From: Seriola aureovittata
Lineage: Eukaryota > Chordata > Actinopteri > Carangiformes > Carangidae
Assembly: GCF_021018895.1 (NCBI RefSeq)
Contig: NC_079365.1
Location: 21,006,001-21,070,000 of the forward strand
Direction: 5' to 3'
Length of the DNA stretch: 64,000 bases
Part shown: positions 1-14,629 of the stretch, in pieces
How the letters are laid out: each line of letters begins with the position of its first letter
Position numbering within the stretch: the stretch's first letter is position 1
Made by a program: the position numbers and the translations under genes
Notes under the pieces: generated by a model
Databases searched by the model: none
Seen by the model: only the letters and a program-made list of their open reading frames with translations
What the model was told of the DNA's origin: nothing

Positions 1-267
1 ATAAAACTTTAATGAGAACAAAACTATTACACATCAGTTAACCAGCCACTGAGGTCTGCTCCTGTATTGACTTTGCTCAGGGTGACAAGACCACACACAC
101 ATACGCACGCGCACGCGCACACGCACACGCGCACACACACACACCACATAGTCACACCCTTAACAGTTACACATTTTCACATTATGCAAACACAGACACA
201 CACACTGTTGTACAAGTGTTGGGTGAGACAACCACAACCGCACACATATACAACTAAATATGTGTTT

Positions 268-389
<122 letters not shown>

Positions 390-1072
390 TCAATAGAAGG
401 AGTTCTTACTACAGTAGATTAGGTGTGATAGATATTGATGATTTTCTATCACCTTAGGATTGATCAATACAGGAGGCATGTTCCTTGCCTACTCACTTAC
501 ACATTATGTCTGACAATATAGGCCAATAACAACAACTAATATAGGCTAATAATGTTTTAAGTCATTAGTAGACCATTTATTCAATCCATTCATCATTAGC
601 TGTAACTGCATAATGTGGCCTGAGGCAAGTGTCAGATGGACACCAGATACCCCACATCATCTGCAGAAATTCAGCATAACAGAAAAACATGCATGCTATT
701 GATGGCAGAGATTTTTTTTTTTTTTTTGACAGAGTGAAAAATCGATGGCATAGCTTTGTGCCAGCCCCGGGCCTTGCAGGTCCCCACGGACTGGCTCCGT
801 TTATTGTGCTCAAAAAAAGGCAATTACAATGTTAATGTGTCGCAGCAGGAGAGTGAACCTGGGAAGAGGACGTCAAAGGTTGATGGAGAGAGGCAAGTCA
901 CCGTGGGTTAACAGCAAAACAGCGTCTGGGGAGCGTTTTATATAAAAGCACACTGGGAGGCAGAGAGGAATGAACCCACCTATGGACACAGATTACACTC
1001 TTTTTGTGGCTAAAACAAATCATTTGAGCTACATTTTCTGCCTACAGCAGGGTAGGTCGGGTAGGTCGGTGG

Positions 1073-1174
<102 letters not shown>

Positions 1175-2094
1175 TAGAAGAATTTCTCATGCTATTTATC
1201 ACAGCTCTCAGACAGGAGCCATCATGCAGGACTAATACAAACCCCTCTCTGAGGAAGTCTCTCGGGAGCCCATAATAAGCCATTAAACAGGCGCATTAGG
1301 AGTAATGAAAAGGCTCTTAGTGGTTTACCACTGTGGGCCACCTGGATTTCTCTCTGTGGAAGTGGGCGGCGGCTGTGATCGTCTGATGGCTGCAGGACGA
1401 GGGGAGGAAAAACAGTGGAGATAAATATGATGATGTTTGCATATCACCCGCTATTTTCAGTTAGACCTTACGAACACGATTCTCTTTGTTCCATTATAAA
1501 CTTGACCATAGCTGATTATATGTTTAATACGACTTTAAATGGAGGTTTAAGTGAAAGTTTTGTACCTGATTTGCTTTAAACGTTTTTATAAGGCATGGGG
1601 TTATTCTTATTTAACCTAATGTCATGTGAAGACGGTAAGAACCAGAAAATCTTAAATTTCTTTAAATCAAACTCAATTGAATTTCATCACTTTGATAAAA
1701 ATATATGGCTATACCGTTTTTAAACATCTCAACTAGCTTACATGAGTCCAAAGCGTCAGTCATTCTGTGTCAAAGACGTGTCATCTCATTATATCAGAAG
1801 CTCAAGTCTTGCCTTTTCGATTTCCTGCTTCAGTGGACACTCCTCTGTTTTGGTAGATTTTCCCTTTACTGCCAAAATCACTGGAACGAATCGGTCAAAT
1901 CATCAACAACTGAGCAAGTCACACAGCCGATGAAGGCCACGAGATTTGGCTGAAAACAAAAAAAAAAACAAGTTAGTGGAGGATTTTTTTTGTGTGTGTC
2001 CAATATCAAAAGAACCTTCAAATGCAATTTAAAAAAAAGAAAAGATTAATGTCGCTTTGATAAGAATAGAAATGTCTTTTTTGGGGTGGATTGT

Positions 2095-2115
2095 CACGCT
2101 ATCCATGGTGCTGAA
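2095..2115 (-). promoter_or_regulatory. Candidate RE1/NRSE (REST-binding) site
   Basis: Read on the minus strand this 21-mer begins TTCAGCACCATGGATAGCG. It matches 17 of 21 positions of the RE1 consensus TTCAGCACCACGGACAGCGCC (18 if the common T after CCA is allowed). The TTCAGCACC half-site is perfect. It lies about 4.6 kb upstream of the slc32a1 start codon. REST represses neuronal genes in non-neural cells, so a site near a GABAergic transporter gene is plausible. Binding is inferred, not shown. Confidence 0.55.
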
Positions 2116-2570
2116 ATCAAGAACAGGCTCTGAAGTGTTTGGCTGCAAAACCATTTGCACAAAAGTGTTGAACGCAGACATAACCTAGTCCATAACGAAG
2201 GCAGCGCGCTATACCTGCGATTGTGATGCAAATGTTAATGGACTCTGAGGTCCTCTGATTAGCCTGATGTGGGCTAATTTCCCTCCTCTGCAGTCCCCAG
2301 AGAGCCCAGAGTGCCTTTTCACTGTCCCTTATTAATCGAGGAGCGTTGGGTGGGATTTTCTGCCTCGCTGGTTTGGCAGATAGACACAGCAGACAGACAA
2401 TCATGGCTTAAACGACAGGATGAATGCCTCGGTTTTCTGTACTCAGACGTATGACATCTCTTGAGCTGTGAAATCTTCTCAGCATATACGTGATAGTTTG
2501 GAGAGTTCGCACCTCTTCTCTCTCTCTCACACACTTGGCTCAATCTGGGTCGTGCGTCAAACGATTCATG

Positions 2571-2782
<212 letters not shown>

Positions 2783-4569
2783 TCATTACCACAGAAAACA
2801 TTTAATGGATGAGGTAATGATAGCCTACAATGAAGGGCATTGTAGACTTACATAATTGCGGTCAACGATGCCATGGAAACATAAAAGCCAGTTTTTACTG
2901 CTTGGTATAGTGTAATATAAGTCTTTGCTTCGCATTGCAGCAGCTGTGAAAATATCAAAAGGTCGTTTCTGAACTTTATTTTTAATTTTCATATGATAAC
3001 CTATATATAGGTGGTATTCACAAAAAGCAGGTCGCAGTTTCTCCGTGTGTGAGGATCTGTTCTCAAAATACTTTTTTCCCTAGGGGAAATTGCCCCCCAA
3101 TAATCACGAAAATTAGGCTTTTATTTTTGTAATTCGAGGGAAAGATGGGGGGTTGGATTGGTGTCGGCGGAGGGGAGGTGGCGGTGGGGTGTTACATTGG
3201 GCGGAGAACCTTGTGCCAGCTCACCCATGTGTGTAATGTGAAAAAGGAGAGCCGCGGGTGAAATAGTGTGGAGGCAGTGGAGGAGGAGGGGGTGGGGCTG
3301 GGGTGTGTGTGTGTGTTGGGGTGGGGGGCACAGGGGGAAATGGATTTGAGGACGCAGTGAGATCACAAAGCCGTTTTTGGATTTTGATGATCGTCCCTGC
3401 CTTTTGTTGGTTGGTCGAACATGGAGTGTGTAAAGCCAGACACAAATAAAGAGCTTTGATCGGTCATATCTGTATCGACACAGATGAGGATCCTCCTGGG
3501 ACACGGTACCCACCACCCCCCACATCCACCACCAACCCATCTCTCCAACGACTCTCAGGATGGGTGATAAACTGCGAAAATCCCTTTGCCCTCTCTACAG
3601 ATAAAGGTAAACCATGCAGCTCCCACTGTGGTCAAACGTGCAAAATCAGTCATTAATTAATAAATACTGAGTATATATATATATATATATGGAAAGAGTC
3701 CAACGCCACTGGAACCTCCAAACGTGTGGGTTCCAGCAGTGTAAGATACCATTTCACAATAATATAGGTCGAAACGACGTGAAGAGGCCTTTCAGGAGGA
3801 CGTTTAATGTCATGTGTTGTCCTCGTGCACAGGACCGCGTGCACGTGTTGGATTCATCATATGATCACAGTAGGCCCAAATCTTATAGCAAAATCAGTCT
3901 GAATACCTACACATTTATGACAAGCAAAACATTTTCCATTCTTCTTCTTACTATTATTATCTGTACAGCGGGTCGTGAGAGGGTCTGCAGCCTGTGTAAC
4001 CTGCTGGCTGGTGGTGTCAGGGCTGCTCTTTTCATCTTGCTGCAGACTCCATCAGACAGCGCAGAGCGCAGATTAGAGGAGGGCTGCAGCCCGTTGATAA
4101 CAGCCTCTGTCATTAACTCTTTCATTCAGGGAGGGAGAAAGCAGCCATTTTCGTTCCCACAACCGAACATTAAAACAAACACACACACACCCACTCAAGA
4201 CGCACGAAGCAGGAGCGATTTGTGTGCCTCGTGCTTTACTATTCAAATGCAGCTGTTTAAATCAAGCTTGAGATCTAACAGATGCTCAGGCCCGGTAGAG
4301 CTCGGCCTGCACGCTCCATGTGAACCTGTCGGCGAAATCACCGCATCATAGTGCAGCCTGGTTTCATCCAGGATTCAGCTTCAGATCAAATTCAGTTTAA
4401 AAAAAGAGAAAAGAAATCGAAGAATGAGGCAAAAAAAAAGAATCTTTTCTCTTCTGTTCTTTGTCTGCGCTGAAGGATGAAATGCTCTTTTCGGCAACAC
4501 AGGGGTTAATTGTTCGACTTTCAAAAGTCAGGATTTCTGAAAAAATATTTCTATATAAAATACAGACAG

Positions 4570-4628
4570 GTGGATGAAGAGGCAGCAACGTCACTAACAG
4601 ATAGTGACGTCGCTGCATCTTCATCCAC
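4570..4628. repeat. Long inverted repeat (26-bp stem, 7-nt loop)
   Basis: Arm 4570-4595 pairs with 4603-4628 with only two mismatches, around a 7-nt loop at 4596-4602. The inner end of each arm carries an ACGTCACT/AGTGACGT (CRE-half-like) sequence. It could form an RNA hairpin or cruciform. No gene context gives it a function. Confidence 0.75.
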
Positions 4629-6162
4629 ATTTAAATCTGTGGCGCAGATCAACACCAGGCCTCTCATTCTCATCTGAATGATACATACAACATCATGTTG
4701 TGATAAGAAGTTGGAGATGAAAGTTTACTCTTCTGTTATTCCGCTCCATCACTGCTCTCATCAGGTTACAGTCTATTCTATATTAAAGAAACCAGGTTGA
4801 GAGCATTTAATAAGAAATATTGTTTTGTTTTTCTCAGTTGTAAAGCAAATATCCTGGGTGTGTACAGCAACAGGCCGTGTTACAGTAGCCTTTACTGTAT
4901 GTATGTTAGCTCAGGCTTTTGTAGTGTAGAGATCTAGGCCGCGGCTTTGTATCACGATGAACTCTGATACTGCAGCCTGTGGAAACAGAGAACATGGTGG
5001 AGGCAAAGTGCTACTGACAAGACAATGTCAACAAACTGTTTACAGCACTTTAGGCCTCGGTTGCTAAAATCCCTTCATGAAAAAAAGTGTCACTGCAATT
5101 AAAGCTTATTATGATTTTTTAACTGAGTCAACAAGGCCAATAAGCGCGATGTTACACTGTGCTACAGCCTGGGTGTTTTTTTTTTATTATTATTTTTTAA
5201 AGTTGTTTAGTTTCTATGAAGCAGGTAACTCAAGTCTACTTACTGTATATTTAGGGATTAATTTATTTGATCGGTTAAAAAAAGCTAATGTATTCTTCCA
5301 AGGAATGAAAATAAATGCATTCTCACTCCAGACCAAATTAACACATTCTCTGTCAACGTTTCTTTTCAAATTGGCTGGCTTGGATGTTTAATGAACAAAT
5401 CTCGTATCATATATAGACTAGACTACATTTTTCTCAACGGAAACATCTCCATGGCTCAGGCTGTCACATCATCTTAACAGACAGTCACTGTATGAATGGA
5501 TGAGTGAATGAATGAGCATCCTGAATGAAAACTTCAGCCTGAAAACGGAGCCGGTGGAATAAAAGTAGATCGAAATTTACGAATCAAATTATAAAAAATA
5601 ATAATAGGCTACATTGTGCAAAAGTAGGCTACATTTGAAAAAAAAAAAAAAAAAACTATATGCGGCTTCCAACTCTAAATCTTACCATAATTTAGCAAAG
5701 ACAAAATACACGATTTTTTTTTCTTCATCACCAACAAACCCATCACGTTTTTTTTTTTTAAATCCATGTAATCCCAAACAATTTGGGTTACTATTCTGAT
5801 GCTCCATGTCCGCTTCTCCTTAAAAAGAATTGAAAATGGCACAAAATTTGATTAAAATAAAAATACAAATCCTAGTTTTTGTTTGTTATTAATCTGGTCC
5901 AAAGAGTTGGGATTTTCGGGCGAATTCCAGGCTCCTTTTATACGCGTAAAGTTATGCAAGAACTGAGGCCCCCGGAATGTCATTGGATGTTCGGATGAGA
6001 TATTATAGATTATGGGTTTGGAAAGGGATGGTGGGGGTACTGCAAGCACCTCCCCTAGAAATGCAGCAAATCTCTCCCGTTTTCTCCTGGTGGGGCACTG
6101 GGAGGGCTGGAGACGTGCTTTGCATTGGCAGGCTGATGAGGACACGTGTCTCCTCCCTGCCT

Positions 6163-6181
6163 CCCCCCCCCCCCCCCCCCC
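6163..6181. repeat. Poly-C tract
   Basis: A run of 19 C residues about 500 bp before the slc32a1 start codon. A similar 12-G run is at 7621-7632 in the slc32a1 intron. Confidence 0.95.
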
Positions 6182-6677
6182 TTCAACCCCCCGGGCTCCA
6201 CGGTACCGCATTGGCATCAGTAAAGGCACCTGAAAACCGACAACCAACTCCTGGAAACGGTGCCTGCCACCTTATAACCCAAAAGAAAGCGATATTATAG
6301 GCCTTACAGAAACCTGTGGCTGGCCCTTCGTCGTGCGTAAAGCTCTTGCGCACACCGCTGAACTGCCTCAGAGACTGAATAGGTGCGCTACTAGTCGAGC
6401 ATCAGAGCGCAGTGCCAAGATGCAGAAACGGAGCAGCGACGTCTGAAGGTGACATGAACCTGTGGATAATCAAGAGCAGCAGGCGTACACTGAGCCAGAA
6501 GTGGAGATAGCAACTGAAAACCACCGGTGTCTTGAAACAAAACTTGCGCTTTTTCCTCGTGGCTTTATCTAATGCAGAGAATCAAGAGCTGCAACCCAAA
6601 GTAGCCTCAAATTTCTAGTGACTGAAGGACAAAAACACTAATTACGCTGCAGACATTTGACGGGAGAGGAGCAAAAA

Positions 6678-9465
<2,788 letters not shown>

Positions 9466-10890
9466 ATGCAAGTCATTGCTGGAACTAGATGTTAACTGCA
9501 AATCCCCATTTAGTGAAAAAAATAATAAATAAATAAAACACACGACTTCCCTGCAAACGCAGCCCCTCTGCTTAATCCATGCGTAAAAAGCGCGCACAAA
9601 ACACGCAGACATTTTCGCACCCATACAGTCTTGCATCAATTCAGTACAGAATGCGCGCGCACACACGCACACGCGCACACACACACAGACACAGAGAAAG
9701 AGAGAGAAACAGAACCGGTGGCAGTGATGGAATCTAATGTAATGCATCAACAACACACTATATGGACAATACATGTTGTATAAATATGCGAACAGAAGTA
9801 CATTTACATATTTTCCAGTGGAGTGAACGTTTACAATATTGACCTTAAACAAAATTGCAAAAAGGGCAGTTCGTCTTTTCGTCGCTCTTGTGGTGCTTCC
9901 CCACATGAGACTTCACTTCATGTAACGCTCGAGTTTGTGATGGACATTCGACAGTATAATGTGATTTACTGATGATTAAGATAAGTTTATTTAAAAAAGA
10001 CACTAAAGAAAAGAAATGCCACTTTCTTCTAGGTAATTTGCAATACGATAAAGTCAAGTAACACAAAGGCAATAACCAGCAGTAGAAACACATGAATGCG
10101 TTTAGAAATATTTAAAAGAATAGCAAAGTTTCGTTAATAAATGAGGAAAATGGACCTTCCCCGAGCAGTTTAAAACACCGGAAATGCAAAATGTCAGATA
10201 GTACACAGCAGCTATACAAACTATGCATTGAATGTATGATATTTCAGACACACAAAACATAATGAAACTGGGAAGTGGAAAATTTAAAAAAAGATCATCA
10301 AAAATTTCGATTCTTCTGCGTGAAAGTCTTAGGCTAATGCTTTGGTATTTTTCCCCCAAATTTGAAATCAATTTTAATCGGCAATAACAAAATTTACCTC
10401 ATCTGAAATACACATTTTGGTAAAACGTCCAAGCCCCCACATCCTGGCCCAAATTTCAGCTACAGATAGGGACCCCAAATTGAAATCCTGCACACCCAAT
10501 TTTAACATAATTCTTTTCATTGCGTTTGAAAATACATGGCCTGTTCTTAAATTAATTTTAAGACTTCTGTCTCGAAAATTCGGTGTATGAAAATTTAAAA
10601 AAATAAAAAAGAGAGATCATTAAAGAGGAAAATGTGCATACAGACATTTTTCATTCTGTGCAATCCAATGGGTCCTGTGGAAATGTTATAAAACCGTATG
10701 TGTAGTGTGTTATTGTGGTTTCAAAAAGATGGAATGTATATCTCAAAGTCGTTATCATATATCGTGAAATTAATATTAAAGAATAAAGAAATAAGTGAAA
10801 TTATATTGTAAAAATGTGTGTGGTTTTATGTAAAACGAAAAATGGTCAGAACATGTATTTTTTTTTCTCTATAATAAAAGACAGAAAATG
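9466..10890 (+). other. Probable slc32a1 3' UTR
   Basis: AT-rich sequence after the stop codon with no open frame of note. Candidate AATAAA poly(A) signals lie near 9523-9535, near 10780 and near 10870. The last two would give a 3' UTR of about 1.3-1.4 kb. A CA/GC-rich simple tract is at about 9655-9690. The end is not determined from sequence alone. Confidence 0.4.
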
Positions 10891-13800
10891 GTGGAGAAAA
10901 TAGTTGCATATTTATTTTTTTAAATCAAAATTGAGCTTAATTGACACCGTGTCAAGGCTGCAGAGGCCTAGTGGCTTGGTGTTTGTATGAGATGGGAGTG
11001 AGGGTCGATACAGGTTTATCTGTCAAATCAGAATCCTATTACAATTTCTACTGTGGTTTTTCTAGCCCTTTGGCCTGTGCTCAGGTTTTGTCTGTAGAGG
11101 AATTCAAAGCCATGCGTGTTTTCTACATTTACATTCGTGCATGCTCAAAGAGCACTTGGCCAGATTTTGTGCTGCAGGCATGTATCGGGCCTTATGGGCG
11201 ACCTGTTCATCCACTGTGTTGATTTTCTCCTCAGACAACATCTGGACGAACCGTTTATTCTCTGACAGGGCTAATCTCCAGCTGCGGAAGCATCAAGTTA
11301 GCTGGTGCATATGAATGCGCGGATTTACCTTAAAGCCTGGAGGCCAAGGGACAGTTCACATGCAGCGCAAAATGCAGGAACATATGCTGCAATATTTCTA
11401 ATGTGATCACGGGACTAACAGCTGAGATGCACAAGCAGAGGCCTCTTGGACAAACGAAAAGGCGGTGAGATAAGTCAACATCTCTTACAAAGATATAACA
11501 CAGAATTTATCTTATTGGATACGCAAAACACAATAAGTACAACCTATATCTGAAATCCCGCAGCCATTTCACCTTTCTATCAGCCATTAAAAGACAGCCG
11601 ACTATGTATAGGCATAAAGCAATAGCCTATATGTAAAGCAAAAAAAGGATAACAGCATTACTACATGGAAAAATATAAGCTAAATATGAGCTAAAACAAA
11701 CTATTTCGGCACAAATAAACAAGTCATGAGATGACTTTCCTCCCATCATCATCTTCAAGGTAGTTTTACTAAGAATTGTAATGCCTGGGGAGCCACCTAG
11801 CGGACAGGAGAGGAAATGTTTCAAAGCAGAGAAACATCGCAACAATAGACCTAGACAATACACCATACCGATAACTAATAATTAAAATATTTCCATTCAA
11901 CTGTGTAAAATATTCGTCCTATCATAACCTCAATAGGCCATTATCGGCCCCCCTGAGGTACATACTTAAGTAATGCTTAATGACTGTATGTTGTATGTAT
12001 GGGGGCTGATCCAGGATTTTTCTAAATCAGGGGCCATAAAGGGACACATTTTACACAGAGGGCTCAAGCATATATGCCCAGCATCCATGTACAATTCCTG
12101 ATTCAGTAAGGTGTAGATACATTTCACCAGTAGTTCCTTGTTTGCCATCGGCTCTATAGCTTTGAGCAAAGACAGACATTACTGAATATATTTTTGCAAA
12201 TTGTTCCTTGTTAAAAAAAATATATAGAAAATATACATAGGACACTTTCTTTTCAAATATCACACAAACAGCAGTAAATGAAAATGTTGGCAGACAGCAA
12301 AAATGTATAACTGCAATGTTGTCTGACAAAACCACCATACACAATTTAAAGACAAAGACTGCGCTGTGATTTCAGGTATATTTACTTGTAAATTTATCAC
12401 TCCGAGAGAAAGTTAAAAGTGACAGAATATCTTTCTTCTTTTGTATCACAGCATCCACAAGTTTTCAACTACTGTACTTTCTCAAAAAGTGATCAGGGCC
12501 TTTATTTACCTCAACTGCAGAAGGCGACAGGCCTTTAGGGCAGCCTTGTGTGACAGGCAAGCCTTTATTGCCAATTTGCGCTGTTTGATATGTATAACTG
12601 GTCATACCTGTTTTTTAGGAAGAAAGACTTTTTTAGATGCTCCCATCTGCAGTGTTACTACATTACACGTACTACAAAGTCAACACTTACTGTAACTGTT
12701 CCAATTGTTCCGATCTGCTAGTTACTTTAGCTTACCGATGGCTTCTCCCACTCCCTCAGGCTCTCTCTTGCTTGGTGTGTCTTATGTGCATTTATTCCTC
12801 TGCCTCCTTTTGTAATAGTGGTACATGTAACAAAATTAGTTTATTTGCCATAATGAAGTCAAAGCTCAGTTAATTGGAAGCACTTCTCTGCTTCCCTGAA
12901 GCTCCCAAGCAGCTGGGAAACCAGGGCGGCAAGGTGACTGCCTGTAACAAGAGGCGCATTCTTAAGATCACACTTGGCACCCATACATGATCTGGCCATA
13001 CAACAGCTTTATACCCGTTTGGAAAACTTTAAATCTAGCAACAACTGCACTTAGTTGGCAACACTGCAGGGGGTAAACAATAGTTATAGAACCTATTAGC
13101 ACCAAATAATTTTGAAAGAGCAGCAACCAATGGGGAAACTCCAACTCAGTCATCTAGCATTCAGCTGTTCAATGGTGGAAATATGATCAGTCAGGGACAC
13201 TCGTGATTATATCAGCCAACAATGGTGGTAGTGTGCCTTTTTACAGAATAAATAACAGAAGGGCATTGAGACAAGCAAGATTTATCTGTGATCAGACAAT
13301 CCCACTGGAAGTCTATTCAGACAGTGAGCTGATTGAGGTCCGGCTTTGACAGACAAACCCTATTTGAGCTAATAGGAGTTCTCCCCTCAACTACAGCATG
13401 CATCAGACATTCGTAAAACTTATAGTGAAATGTTTTGTTTAGAAACAAAACATGTGGACGCACGTATTACCAGTTGCAGCTATGACCTCGGTCAATAAGG
13501 CTTGGTGTGCTAAGACTGGCATAAGAGTTAAAACCTACTTTTTTCCCCCCACCCAGCTAGCGCACTCTGCCCCAGGACCATATTTTGCCATGATCACACA
13601 CGCGGCAAAAATAATACCAGTCGTACTGTGCTGAACATATTTATTTATCAATTAACATTTATAAACATCAACATTAATACTCTCAAATCTGTAACGTCCT
13701 AAATTCAATGATAGTATACTGGCGCCTTCTGCTGGCCGCATTTCACTGAGCTTGATAAAACACAGTACTTTGGAGTTGATGTGAGTATTGATGGCAATCA

Positions 13801-14087
13801 AGTATCTCACACCAGACATTCAGTGCAAAACCTTTTACCAAGTACTTGACAATTAACTGGAAGCTTGAAATGCACGCAAGACGAACTTAAGACCACACAT
13901 GTCAACATTCAGACCCATGAGTACTCAGTAGTCATTACTACATTATTACATGAGTACTCAGTACTCATGGGTCAGAACACACCCATCTTTGACCTCTGTC
14001 TTAATTTTGATGTCAACTACACACCTGTGAAACTTCTTGGCTGTACCATAAATGGCTGTTTATCACACACATGGGTATTGTTTTCTC

Positions 14088-14133
<46 letters not shown>

Positions 14134-14629
14134 CATGGCAAAATGTGGTCCTGGAGACAACTCCTGTAGCAGAAACTACCGGAGATGGTTTTGAGTACTT
14201 TGGTAGGTGTTTATACATATGTCTGACTTGTCACCGTGATAGCATTACAACCATGTGAGATACATTCAGGAAACTTTTACAGGTGTGCAGTTGAGATAAA
14301 AATGAAGGCTGAGCTTAAGGATGAGTGTGGTCCGATCCAAGTAATGGCATTTTAAAAAAACCTTAATAAAATTTCATAATTAAACAAAAACAGTGAAATA
14401 TTTACAGGCAATAGAATGCCATTGTAAGACAAGGGAAGTCAAAAGGATAAGAAGAAAAAGATAAAAAATAACCAAGTGGCTCAAAATACCTGCAGATTAG
14501 AACATCCACATGAAGTGGTTTGGTGGTCAATATAGTAGTACAAGCAGATTCAAATAATCAGTTGCACACTGGCATTCACGTTCCACAGCAGCCAGTCACT
14601 GTAACCCCAATACTCCAATATAATGAGGC
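10891..14629. other. Intergenic region between slc32a1 and aurka
   Basis: No exon recognised. It contains a (GT)n microsatellite at 14091-14132 and a 19-bp imperfect inverted repeat (13912-13930 with 13955-13973). A segment near 12000-12060 resembles a dispersed fish repeat. The two neighbours converge here (slc32a1 +, aurka -), so both 3' ends fall in this interval. Confidence 0.6.
14091..14132. repeat. (GT)n microsatellite
   Basis: About 21 GT units. Confidence 0.95.

Noticed and set aside
3689..4351. 220-codon open frame on the plus strand upstream of slc32a1
   Set aside because: No recognisable domain, no splice or promoter context, mixed low-complexity composition. Its first part looks like dispersed non-coding sequence after an AT microsatellite. 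Transcript data would be needed to revive it.
6657..6677. Seven extra codons before the slc32a1 ATG
   Set aside because: That frame would start at TTG. The ATG at 6678 has good context and yields the family's [11 protein letters not shown] start.
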